Source of the DNA: JAVHYG01 sp040390025
Lineage (GTDB): Bacteria; Pseudomonadota; Gammaproteobacteria; Diplorickettsiales; Diplorickettsiaceae
Direction of reading: 5' to 3'
Assembly: GCA_040390025.1 (NCBI GenBank)
Contig: JAZJZD010000004.1
Coordinates: forward strand, 186,001-250,000
DNA length: 64,000 nt
Part shown: positions 44,514-52,482 of the stretch, piece by piece
How the letters are laid out: the number at the start of each line of letters is the position of its first letter
Numbering within the stretch: the first letter of the stretch is position 1
Translations under genes and position numbers: made by a program
Notes under the pieces: generated by a model
Told to the model about the DNA's origin: nothing
What the model saw: the letters and a program-made list of their open reading frames with translations, nothing else
Database searches by the model: none

Positions 44514-45677
44514 ATGCGTAGATTTTTAAATCATTTCATACAGCTAGAAACATCAGGAGGAATACTTTTAGGTATTGCTACACTTACCGCCTTATTCCTT
44601 GCAAATTCCCCCTTACAAAATTATTACCAAAATCTATTAGATTTAACGCTTACACTAGGAAAAGCACATATCTCGTTTTTACATTTCATTAACGATGGCT
44701 TAATGACTATTTTCTTTTTTCTAGTCAGTTTAGAAATAAAACGTGAACTTATTCACGGTGAACTCAACAGTCTAGAGAAAGCCCTATTACCTACCATGGC
44801 AGCTATTGGCGGGATGGTAGTACCTGCCCTTTTTTATTTGTTAATTAATCATGCACATCCTGATCATACGCCTGGTTGGGCCATCCCTATGGCAACCGAT
44901 ATTGCTTTCTCATTAGGCGTATTATCACTACTTAACAATAAAATTCCTCGATCCCTAAAAGTTTTTTTAACTGCACTAGCTATTATCGACGATCTAGGCG
45001 CTATCATCGTTATTGCAATTTTCTATACGCAACAGATCGGCTGGATCTATTTAATCTTCGCTTTTGCCTGTCTCATTGGCTTAACCGCATTAAATTATTA
45101 TGGCGTTAATCGTTTTGCCCCTTATGTTTTGTTTGCACTCCCTCTTTGGTTTTTTATTCTTAGTTCGGGTGTACATGCAACAATTGCCGGCGTACTCTTC
45201 GGCCTAACGATTCCATTACAACCTATCCAGAAAACACAATCTTCCTTATTAAATAAACTGGAACATCAATTACATCCTTGGGTCGCTTACAGTATTTTAC
45301 CATTGTTTGCTTTTGCAAATGCCGGCTTGTCTTTTACAGGTATGCATTGGGAAACATTTGTTCATCCTTTACCGTTGGGGATTATTGCCGGATTATTTCT
45401 GGGAAAACAATGCGGGATTTTAGGTGCAAGTTGGTTAACGATAAAAGCAAAATGGGCTAAATTACCCTATAAAACAAATTGGCAGCATATCTATGGAACA
45501 GCATTAATCTGCGGTATTGGATTTACAATGAGTTTATTTATTGCTAATCTCGCTTTTGCTAACACTGAAACTTCTTCGCTAGTTCGCTTAGGTGTTCTAA
45601 CGGGTTCCGCTCTATCCGGTATTCTCGGTTATTGCGTGTTATTTTTTAATAGAATAGAGCCTACCGCTCGTACCTGA
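44514..45677 (+). CDS. nhaA: Na+/H+ antiporter NhaA
   Basis: A 387-residue inner-membrane sodium/proton antiporter with about 12 helices. Landmarks: FIQLETSGGILLGIATLTAL, FFLVSLEIKRELIHGEL, WAIPMATDIAFSLGVLSLL and LTALAIIDDLGAIIVIA (the ion-binding Asp pair), SGVHATIAGVLFGL, and ICGIGFTMSLFIANLAF. The last few residues (about TART) and the stop codon are provided by the left end of the palindromic repeat that begins at 45662, so the native C-terminus has probably been replaced. Starts on the base after dnaQ ends. Confidence 0.96.
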   Translation: MRRFLNHFIQLETSGGILLGIATLTALFLANSPLQNYYQNLLDLTLTLGKAHISFLHFINDGLMTIFFFLVSLEIKRELIHGELNSLEKALLPTMAAIGGMVVPALFYLLINHAHPDHTPGWAIPMATDIAFSLGVLSLLNNKIPRSLKVFLTALAIIDDLGAIIVIAIFYTQQIGWIYLIFAFACLIGLTALNYYGVNRFAPYVLFALPLWFFILSSGVHATIAGVLFGLTIPLQPIQKTQSSLLNKLEHQLHPWVAYSILPLFAFANAGLSFTGMHWETFVHPLPLGIIAGLFLGKQCGILGASWLTIKAKWAKLPYKTNWQHIYGTALICGIGFTMSLFIANLAFANTETSSLVRLGVLTGSALSGILGYCVLFFNRIEPTART

Positions 45678-45790
45678 AACTGCGGATTTTTAATTCAGAG
45701 CGAGGTATCCGATCGCATAACGGCAACCCAAGCAAAGCTTGCGCACCGTTATTCAAGGGGAGAAACCACATTTCCAAGTGAATGGGTATA
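45662..45790 (+). repeat. Modular palindromic repeat, deletion derivative
   Basis: Begins TACCGCTCGTACCTGAA like hairpin A of the 30.8-kb copy, continues with GCATAACGGCAACCCAAGCAAAGCTTGCGCACCGTTATTCAAG in the same order (shared blocks of under 20 bases each), then jumps from the left arm of hairpin B to the right arm of hairpin C (TTTCCAAGTG) and ends AATGGGTATA. About 75-100 bases of the full element are missing. It overlaps the end of nhaA. Confidence 0.88.
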
Positions 45791-45793
45791 CAC

Positions 45794-46042
45794 ATGAACA
45801 AAGAAAACAAACAACAAGATATTAAACCTATTCCAATACGTCCTACTCCAATGAGTATTCTGTGTAGTGCAGCAAGATTTGTCGAAAAAGAATTATATTC
45901 ACCTATTGAGGCTTCAAGTAAAATAAACTTCGATCATTCTAAGATGAATTTATTTCAGCGCCCTACTAGAGCACTTTATGAAAAGTCAGACTCAGTTCGT
46001 GCACCGCATCCACAAAGTGCTTTACGTTCTCAGGCGAAGTAA
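45794..46042 (+). CDS. Small unknown ORF, doubtful gene
   Basis: 82 residues from the ATG at 45794. It starts immediately after the repeat's AATGGGTATA end; an alternative ATG (45782) lies within the repeat. The middle, PIRPTPMSILCSAARFVEKELYS, looks protein-like, but the last 25 codons are antisense to the end of hemE. No ribosome binding site. It may be a decayed remnant of a lineage-specific gene. Confidence 0.3.
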   Translation: MNKENKQQDIKPIPIRPTPMSILCSAARFVEKELYSPIEASSKINFDHSKMNLFQRPTRALYEKSDSVRAPHPQSALRSQAK

Positions 46043-47030
46043 ATTGTGAAACACCATGACCTAGATTAAACACATGTCCTGTATCTTGGCCATAGGAGCA
46101 TAGAATAGTCTTAACTTCTTCACGTATTCGCTCCTTAGACCCAAAAAGCACCGCTGGATCCATATTACCTTGCAAAGCCACTTTATTCCCTACGCGTTGT
46201 CGCGCTTCTCCTATATCAATAGTCCAATCTAAACCGATAGCGGCACAACCCGAATTCGCTATTTTTTCTAACCACAAACCACCGCCTTTGGTAAATAATA
46301 AGATAGGTATTTTTTCTTCTTCACTTTTGTAGGCAAGCCCGTTAATAATTCGGGTCATATAATCCAGCGAAAATAGCTGATACGCAGAAGGCGTTAGTAA
46401 TCCTCCCCACGTATCAAAGATCATCAATGCTTGCGCACCGGCTTTTATTTGAGCATTCAAATACTGAATAATGGCTACGGTTAACGTACTTAACAAATGA
46501 TGTAATGCTTTTGGATCCTGATAAAGCAATGTCTTAACTTGCCTAAATTCTTTACTGCTACCTCCTTCCAACATATAACAAGCTAATGTCCATGGACTAC
46601 CAGAAAATCCAATTAAAGGCACTTTATTGTTTAACTCACGGCGAGTTAAGCTAATCGCTTGATAGACATAATCTAATTGCTCGGGCTCAGGAACTCGTAA
46701 TTTTTTTATATCTGACAAATTTTTAATGGGTTTATAAAATTTTGGACCTTCACCTTCTACAAAATACAGTCCCAAACCCATTGCATCAGGAATAGTTAAA
46801 ATATCAGAGAAAATGATAGCTGCATCTAAATCAAAACGCGCTAACGGTTGCAATGTCACTTCACAGGCTAATTCAGGTGTTTTGCAAAGGGTTAAAAAGT
46901 CGCCCGCTTTTTTCCGCGTAGCACAGTATTCAGGCAAATAGCGTCCAGCCTGTCGCATAATCCAAACCGGTGTTTTATCAACGGGTTGCTTTAAAAGAGC
47001 ACGAATGAAGCGATGAGATAGATTGTTCAT
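45966..47030 (-). CDS. hemE: Uroporphyrinogen decarboxylase
   Basis: A 354-residue heme-pathway enzyme that converts uroporphyrinogen III to coproporphyrinogen III. Motifs: PVWIMRQAGRYLPEY near the N-terminus with the substrate-binding Arg, DAAIIFSDILTIPDAMGL, GFSGSPWTLACYMLEGG, FDTWGGLLTP, LDWTIDIGEAR, LQGNMDPAVLFG and FNLGHGV. All intact, length normal. ATG at 47030. Confidence 0.97.
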   Translation of the reverse strand: MNNLSHRFIRALLKQPVDKTPVWIMRQAGRYLPEYCATRKKAGDFLTLCKTPELACEVTLQPLARFDLDAAIIFSDILTIPDAMGLGLYFVEGEGPKFYKPIKNLSDIKKLRVPEPEQLDYVYQAISLTRRELNNKVPLIGFSGSPWTLACYMLEGGSSKEFRQVKTLLYQDPKALHHLLSTLTVAIIQYLNAQIKAGAQALMIFDTWGGLLTPSAYQLFSLDYMTRIINGLAYKSEEEKIPILLFTKGGGLWLEKIANSGCAAIGLDWTIDIGEARQRVGNKVALQGNMDPAVLFGSKERIREEVKTILCSYGQDTGHVFNLGHGVSQFTSPENVKHFVDAVHELSLTFHKVL

Positions 47031-47041
47031 AGTAAATAATA

Positions 47042-48103
47042 TTAGACTTTTTCTATTAAAAAATTCATTGTCCTAAGTTGTGTTATTAAATTTCCCGCTG
47101 CAAAGATAAACAAATCAATAGCTAACCTATCGGAAGTATTAGTTACTAGCGTACTAAGTTCCCCATGCATTTCTTCTTTCCAATCTAAATCAGCTAAAGT
47201 TTCTACACTCGATTTAATTTTCTTTTTATTGAGCTGTTCGATAAGTGATAAAAATAATTGATCACTTACTTCATAAATTTTTTGTACGTGGACTTGCTGA
47301 TTAAAAGTCAAACGTACGGTTTCTGAAAAATTTTTTAATGCATTTTTCATCAGATTAATACAACGTAAAATTTCGCGCTCACCGCGTAGAATGTCCTTAA
47401 AAACCAGCACAGGTTTTGATCTCCCGAAGGATTCACGCAAAACTTCATCCAATAATTTGGTTTGATTAGCAAAACGACTAATAACTTTATCTTCATACTT
47501 TTGATAAGTTTTTTCAGCCTCAGCAGAAGTAAATATTTTTAGCTGTTCCGAGAGTTGTTTCAAATCTTGTAAAGTAGTTGTCACTATGTAGCGCAACTGT
47601 GTACGCGAATGTAAAGGCCAGATAAAACGTGATACCAACAAGGCAATAATAATACCTAAGCTTATTTCAAAAAAGCGACCTAGCACATTGGTATAACTAG
47701 GATTTAGACCAACCAATATAATAACCGTTGTCACAGCCCCTAAAGGACCTGCCTCGCTTAAATAGCCCGGGCTATCTGCGATATAACTAAATAAAGCCGT
47801 CGTTAAACATAGAATCAAAGTAGTCCATATAACATTTGGGTAAGCCAACCAAAGCGTTAATGCGGCAATAGAAGCACCTAAAACAGTTCCCAAAAAGCGC
47901 ATATAAGATTTTTGTATAATGGCGCCGACACGAGATTGTGCGCACATCACAACCAAAATACTAATTAGTATCCATTGCCCTTGCTGAAAATTAAATATTC
48001 GGATAATAAATATCCCAATTAAAAAAGCAATAGCTGTTTTTAGGCTATGAATGAGACGATTACTATCTAATTTTAAAGATTGGAACCATTGAATAAATTT
48101 CAT
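47042..48103 (-). CDS. FUSC-family inner-membrane protein (putative exporter)
   Basis: About 353 residues. Six predicted N-terminal membrane helices (about 15-180; LKTAIAFLIGIFIIRI, GQWILISILVVMCAQ, FLGTVLGASIAALTLWLAY, PLGAVTTVIILVGL, RFFEISLGIIIALLVSRFIWPLHSR) are followed by a cytosolic helical domain (about 190-350). This is the half-size FUSC/YccS-like layout of aromatic-acid or fusaric-acid efflux proteins; no membrane-fusion partner adjoins. I chose the ATG at 48103. A GTG at 48166 would add 21 residues. Neither has a clear ribosome binding site. Confidence 0.78.
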   Translation of the reverse strand: MKFIQWFQSLKLDSNRLIHSLKTAIAFLIGIFIIRIFNFQQGQWILISILVVMCAQSRVGAIIQKSYMRFLGTVLGASIAALTLWLAYPNVIWTTLILCLTTALFSYIADSPGYLSEAGPLGAVTTVIILVGLNPSYTNVLGRFFEISLGIIIALLVSRFIWPLHSRTQLRYIVTTTLQDLKQLSEQLKIFTSAEAEKTYQKYEDKVISRFANQTKLLDEVLRESFGRSKPVLVFKDILRGEREILRCINLMKNALKNFSETVRLTFNQQVHVQKIYEVSDQLFLSLIEQLNKKKIKSSVETLADLDWKEEMHGELSTLVTNTSDRLAIDLFIFAAGNLITQLRTMNFLIEKV

Positions 48104-48223
48104 TCTATAAAAATACCGTATAAAATAACTAAAGTCACCAAGCTTAGGTAGGCTGGGTTTCAGCACCTACCCACAAAGATAGATGCGGGAAACAACGGAC
48201 CGCCAGATGGCTTTTCCCCTCAG

Positions 48224-49765
48224 CTATGGCTCCAATATCGTCGGCGTAACAAAGATCAAAAGCTCGTTGCGTTCATCACTTACCTCTCTATAACGAAATA
48301 AACTTCCTATTATCGGCAAAGAACTTAAAAAAGGAATTCGCTGTAAGGTTTGGTTTTGCGAATGCTCATAAATACCTCCTAATACAACCGTTTCCCCATC
48401 CTTCAAAATCACTTTGGTTTTGATGCAACGTGCATTAATTACAGGTACATCTAATACCCGAGTAGCACTGGGTTGATCTTGATTGACTTCTAAATCCAAA
48501 GTAAGTCGATGGTTGAGCATAACGCGGGGCGTTACTCTTAAAGATAATACGGCTTTCTTAAATTCGACATTCGTAGCACCACTTGAAGTTTTTTCCTGAT
48601 AAGGAATACTGGCACCTGTTTCTATAGATGCTGTTTGTTGATCTTCGGTAATCAAATGGGGGGCTGAAATAATTTGGGCTTTTCCTTCATTTTCTAGCGC
48701 CGATAGCTCTAAGTCTAGAAAAAAATTTTCTCCCATACGCAGCAAATGCAACCCTACGGACCCTATAGTTTCCCCTCCGACAACATTTTGCACAGAAAAA
48801 GGTAAATCCATGCTTAATTGGGGTAATAACGGACTCGTGTTTTTTTCTATCCGGCGAGCTCCTCTAGCAATAGGAGTTTGTGCGTAAACTTGCCTTAATC
48901 CAAACCGGGCACCTAACTCACGCTCCTTATTCTTATCTACGCTTACTATGCGTGCTTCTATAGACACTTGTTTAATAGGTCTATCTAATTGCCTAATAGC
49001 TTTTTCAATTCCAACTAATTTTTTCTTTGTGTCTTGTATCCATAGACTATTGCTTCGCTTATCTACACTAATACTTCCTCTAGAAGATAAAAACGAATTT
49101 TTTCTATCATTTAATAATGATACTAATTCTGCCGCTTTGCTGTAGCGAATTTCTATCAGTTTAGAAGACAAAACCTCTAGTGATTGCTGCTGTTCCCGAA
49201 TTTCCTGATTTTTTCTATCCCGCTCCAAAAATTCACTTTGTGGCGCAATAAACCATCCATGCTTAATAGGTCGTTTAACTAATCCTTGTGTTTGTAAAAG
49301 AATATCCAAAGCCTGTTGCCAAGGCATATCGTTTAAATGAATACTAACGTTACCTTGCACCTTATCATCTACCACCAAATTAAACCCACTAAACTCTGCT
49401 AATAGTGTTAATGCTGCTCGCAGCTTAATGTCTTGAAAATTTAACGATACATGTTGCTCTTTATTCTCTAGCGATTCCACATTTTCCAAATCCACACCCC
49501 ATAAATCAAGCGATGCAAAAAGAAAAATTATCATTAAGGCTAATTTATATACCCATGGCACTTGAAGTTGCGAACTCGTAACTTCAAGTGCCATCTTTAC
49601 GCGATGGGGTTTTTCAAGGGAAGAATCGTAATTTCTCCTCTTGAATGACAGCGCGGAAGCTTTGCTGATCCCCGCCATGTAATCGGCTATACCGCTCGCT
49701 ATGAGTTTGGAAGGTCCGTATTTTCGGGTACGAGCAGTATATACCCTATGATAATAATCAACCAT
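48224..49765 (-). CDS. pilQ: Type IV pilus secretin PilQ with repeat-derived N-terminus
   Basis: 513 residues as read from the ATG at 49765, which overlaps the stop of the pilOP gene by 8 bases. Residues about 8-73 are encoded by the palindromic repeat. A hydrophobic signal-like segment (VYKLALMIIFLFASL) follows. Next comes a secretin/TonB short domain (VSLNFQDIKLRAALTLLAEFSGFNLVVDDKVQGNVSIHL), an N1-like domain (IEIRYSKAAELVSLLND), and the secretin core (AQIISAPHLITEDQQTASIETGASIPYQ ... VVLGGIYEH ... PFLSSLPIIGSLFRYR). AMIN domains usual in PilQ are absent. An in-frame ATG at 49594 (Met58), itself inside the repeat, would give a signal peptide near the N-terminus and a 456-residue protein. 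It forms the outer-membrane pore for pili and DNA uptake. Confidence 0.9.
   Translation of the reverse strand: MVDYYHRVYTARTRKYGPSKLIASGIADYMAGISKASALSFKRRNYDSSLEKPHRVKMALEVTSSQLQVPWVYKLALMIIFLFASLDLWGVDLENVESLENKEQHVSLNFQDIKLRAALTLLAEFSGFNLVVDDKVQGNVSIHLNDMPWQQALDILLQTQGLVKRPIKHGWFIAPQSEFLERDRKNQEIREQQQSLEVLSSKLIEIRYSKAAELVSLLNDRKNSFLSSRGSISVDKRSNSLWIQDTKKKLVGIEKAIRQLDRPIKQVSIEARIVSVDKNKERELGARFGLRQVYAQTPIARGARRIEKNTSPLLPQLSMDLPFSVQNVVGGETIGSVGLHLLRMGENFFLDLELSALENEGKAQIISAPHLITEDQQTASIETGASIPYQEKTSSGATNVEFKKAVLSLRVTPRVMLNHRLTLDLEVNQDQPSATRVLDVPVINARCIKTKVILKDGETVVLGGIYEHSQNQTLQRIPFLSSLPIIGSLFRYREVSDERNELLIFVTPTILEP
49547..49745 (-). repeat. Modular palindromic repeat inserted in frame in pilQ
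   Basis: On the minus strand it reads GTATATACTGCTCGTACCCG, AGCGAGCGGTATAGCCGAT, ATCAGCAAAGCTT, CATTCAAGAGGAGAAATTACG, then hairpin C (TGGCACTTGAAGTT/AACTTCAAGTGCCA, perfect 14-base arms at 49556-49569 and 49580-49593) and CATGGGTATATA. Module order matches the 30.8-kb copy. There is no stop codon in the pilQ frame throughout. Confidence 0.9.
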
Positions 49766-50672
49766 AGGAGAAATCCTTATTTTTTATTATTAATTCAATA
49801 TTTTTTTTATTATTTTTCTCTTGAAGCATCATTTTTTTAGAATCAATAAAAACAACACGTGTTTTTTCTATTCCAACTTCACTTCCTATTTCAACCTTGC
49901 AAATATGTTCATTTGGCAATTTAATCAAACCCCAATTTTTTTCGATCTGATTTCTAATTAAAAAACCAACCATTTTCAATTGATCAATTGGGTAATGCGT
50001 TAAATAATTTATGCACATATTTATTTTTTTTGCATTAAAAATGGCATTACGCTTCAAATTAGACAGCTGATTAGTCTGAAAAAAAGAACTCTCCACCAAG
50101 ATAGAAAATAAAATATATATTTTGTTTTTTGATTCTAAAGCAGTATCTTTAGCATCTAAAAAACCCCATTTAAATTTGTTTATAAAAACATGATATTTTA
50201 AATTTTCTAGTTGATATAAAAATTCCTTTATATTTCTTTCATTACTGTTATTTACTGAAGCTGTAACAAACAATTCGGTATAAAATTCCTTATTTACGCC
50301 GGATACAACCTTTAAGTCATTTAATCTTAAATCTTGCGATAATCCGTGCCGAATTGCCCATGGCATTATTTCATGCTTAATTTTTTTATTTTTGTTCTCA
50401 CAATCCTCAAAAACCTGCCGCTTTAAAATTATTAACTTTTTCTCAATCAAATCATAATTTTTTAAAAGTTCTTGTTGTTCTTTTAACTTTTGCATCAAAG
50501 TGGCTATCTGCTTATAAATTAACTTTTTATTAGCTATAGCTGGCTTTAAATAAAAAAAATAACTGAATATAAAAACAAAAAAAACAAACGCCAGAATAAA
50601 AATATACCTGTTTCTCCAAGAAAAATTGAGCCCTAATAAAAACCCATTTATTTTTTTTATAGCTTTTTTCAC
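49758..50672 (-). CDS. pilO: Fused PilO-PilP type IV pilus assembly protein
   Basis: 304 residues with two parts. Residues 1-215 are PilO-like: a short cytosolic N-terminus, one membrane helix (about 22-45), a coiled coil (LIYKQIATLMQKLKEQQELLKNYD), then a ferredoxin-like periplasmic domain. Residues about 235-300 match PilP: YPIDQLKMVGFL, WGLIKLPNEHICKVEIGSEVG, RVVFIDSKKMMLQE. PilP is normally a separate lipoprotein; here no lipobox is seen. In other bacteria PilN, PilO and PilP form the alignment complex joining PilM to PilQ. GTG start at 50672, five bases after pilN. Confidence 0.8.
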   Translation of the reverse strand: MKKAIKKINGFLLGLNFSWRNRYIFILAFVFFVFIFSYFFYLKPAIANKKLIYKQIATLMQKLKEQQELLKNYDLIEKKLIILKRQVFEDCENKNKKIKHEIMPWAIRHGLSQDLRLNDLKVVSGVNKEFYTELFVTASVNNSNERNIKEFLYQLENLKYHVFINKFKWGFLDAKDTALESKNKIYILFSILVESSFFQTNQLSNLKRNAIFNAKKINMCINYLTHYPIDQLKMVGFLIRNQIEKNWGLIKLPNEHICKVEIGSEVGIEKTRVVFIDSKKMMLQEKNNKKNIELIIKNKDFSYG

Positions 50673-50677
50673 ATTTT

Positions 50678-51202
50678 TTAAAGTGTTGCCTTTAGCATAA
50701 ATTCAATCTTTAAGTTTTCTTTCAGACTATAATTCAACTTAAAATCCAAGTGATCACTTTCTTTTAATTTTTTCATTAACTGCAAATATGCATCTATTGA
50801 AGGTAATAAGCCGGCAATCACCAAATACTCTGAGTTATATTCGACAGTTTTTATCTGAACGCCCAAAGGCGCCGATAATTTCAACTCAGCTAATATCAAT
50901 AAAATTTTTTTAATATGCCGACGATTAGTATGTAAACGCTCTACAACAGAATTCAATTGATCAGACTGTTTTTTTAACCGAGCTAATTTCTTAATAACCG
51001 GCAAAATAGGGGTTAATTGGGCAGCTAATTGATTTCTATAAGATTCCATTTTTCTAATTTGGTAAGAAATAAAATGACTCAACAAAGCTATTGATAAAAA
51101 AATTAAAAAAAATACCTTCGAAGCAAAAAGAACAAACTCTATTTTTTTTCTTTTAATTTGCTCTTCGCTCGAAGGTAATAGGTTGATATTAATTTTTTTC
51201 AT
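50678..51202 (-). CDS. pilN: Type IV pilus assembly protein PilN
   Basis: 174 residues. The N-terminus KKININLLPSSEEQ is the conserved PilN stretch that binds PilM. One membrane helix (about 23-45) and a coiled coil (RLKKQSDQLNSVVERLH) precede a small periplasmic domain. It pairs with PilO in the inner-membrane alignment complex. ATG at 51202, 35 bases after pilM; second gene of the pil operon. Confidence 0.9.
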   Translation of the reverse strand: MKKININLLPSSEEQIKRKKIEFVLFASKVFFLIFLSIALLSHFISYQIRKMESYRNQLAAQLTPILPVIKKLARLKKQSDQLNSVVERLHTNRRHIKKILLILAELKLSAPLGVQIKTVEYNSEYLVIAGLLPSIDAYLQLMKKLKESDHLDFKLNYSLKENLKIEFMLKATL

Positions 51203-51237
51203 ACTTTATTTTTCTACTCCCTAAACTCACTATTATC

Positions 51238-52191
51238 TCATGACATAAAACCTCTTAACGCTAAACCAACGCTTAAAAATAGACTAGGAAAAATCTCCTC
51301 AAGTACTTTTACATTTAAATTTTCGGAACAGGATAATAATTGATTGTGTTCTACAATCTCCGCTTCTAGTCCATACAGCTCACCAAACGCTTTTTCCAAA
51401 TCTTGCAATAATAAAAAATCAGAGCCTATCAAAAATAAATTTTTAAACTTAATATCGGGGTAACTTAAAAAAAATGTATGTATACATCGATGGATTTTCT
51501 TTAACACCATCGCTTTGTCGATTAGATTGCAGATTCTTTCACTATAACTATGGATTTGCCTTGCCGCTTCTAAAAACAAAAAAGTCAACTGATTATCGCT
51601 AATAACAAGTAATGCGCAAGGTTTTTTACTATACTCAGGATATAAATAAATATAAGCTCGCTCTAGTGCATGAGAATTTATTTCAATAAACAACGGAATT
51701 AAATTCGCCTTATAAATAGCTTCTAAACGAACATCAAGATGTTCTTTACGACAAGCAACGAGAAACACCTTTAGATAATTCTGGTCTGGAATATCAAAAA
51801 CTTGGTAATCAAAATAAATGGCGTCGAGAGGATAAGGGATATGTTCTTCTACCGCTAAATTTATTGCAATTTCAAGATTTTCAGTGGCAGATTTATCAAT
51901 GCGAATCCACTTACTATTAACTAGAATATCCGGTAGCGCTACTATACATTTTTTTGTAGAGATTTTTTCTCTCGCCAGCATTCTCTTGATCAACGCCGCT
52001 AATTCTGTGCTTGTTTTAACGATACTTTCTTCATTAAAACCCGAGATAGCTTCTGTTGAATAATGTTTAAGTTGGCAAGATGATCTAGAATTTCCTAAAA
52101 CAGCGAATTTGATCGACGTGGTAGCTATATCTAAACCTATTATGTCGTTTCTCGATGCAGCTATTTTAAATCTATCCCTAATAAAACACAT
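51238..52191 (-). CDS. pilM: Type IV pilus assembly ATPase-like protein PilM
   Basis: A 317-residue cytosolic actin-like protein. DIIGLDIATTSIKFAVL is the phosphate-1-type motif, followed by INLAVEEHIPYPLDAIYFDYQVFD, typical of PilM. The GSDFLLL and later FPSLFLSVGLALRGF stretches close the fold. It binds the PilN N-terminus. The ATG at 52191 starts a leftward pilM-pilN-pilOP-pilQ operon. In related bacteria mrcA is divergent and adjacent; here one unknown gene lies between. Confidence 0.9.
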   Translation of the reverse strand: MCFIRDRFKIAASRNDIIGLDIATTSIKFAVLGNSRSSCQLKHYSTEAISGFNEESIVKTSTELAALIKRMLAREKISTKKCIVALPDILVNSKWIRIDKSATENLEIAINLAVEEHIPYPLDAIYFDYQVFDIPDQNYLKVFLVACRKEHLDVRLEAIYKANLIPLFIEINSHALERAYIYLYPEYSKKPCALLVISDNQLTFLFLEAARQIHSYSERICNLIDKAMVLKKIHRCIHTFFLSYPDIKFKNLFLIGSDFLLLQDLEKAFGELYGLEAEIVEHNQLLSCSENLNVKVLEEIFPSLFLSVGLALRGFMS

Positions 52192-52388
52192 GTGGATTAA
52201 CCTATTTTTGTTTTCAATAGCTAGAAAATTCTTTTCCTTTATTATGCATTTAAATAAAGCTTTGTCAATAATTTAAAACATAATTTGCGTTAAGAAGCGG
52301 CTAAAAAAACTAAAAAATATTCAAGCTTATGGGAAAGATATCATAGGTGTACAAAATTATTTTATTGAACTATAAAGTTTTTATAAAG

Positions 52389-52440
52389 ATACCACTCGAA
52401 CTTAAAACCCTAGATTTTTAAAGATTAAAGTGAGTGGTAT
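52389..52440. repeat. Solo copy of hairpin module A
   Basis: ATACCACTC (52389-52397) and GAGTGGTAT (52432-52440) are perfect arms around an A/T-rich inner part. The layout resembles hairpin A of the long repeat (ACCGCTCG ... CGAGCGGT). It lies just past the stop of the minus-strand gene at 52483 and may serve as its terminator. Confidence 0.6.
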
Positions 52441-52482
52441 AATGCAAAATTTTCTATTTCTACTTTTAAATCATTTAACAAA

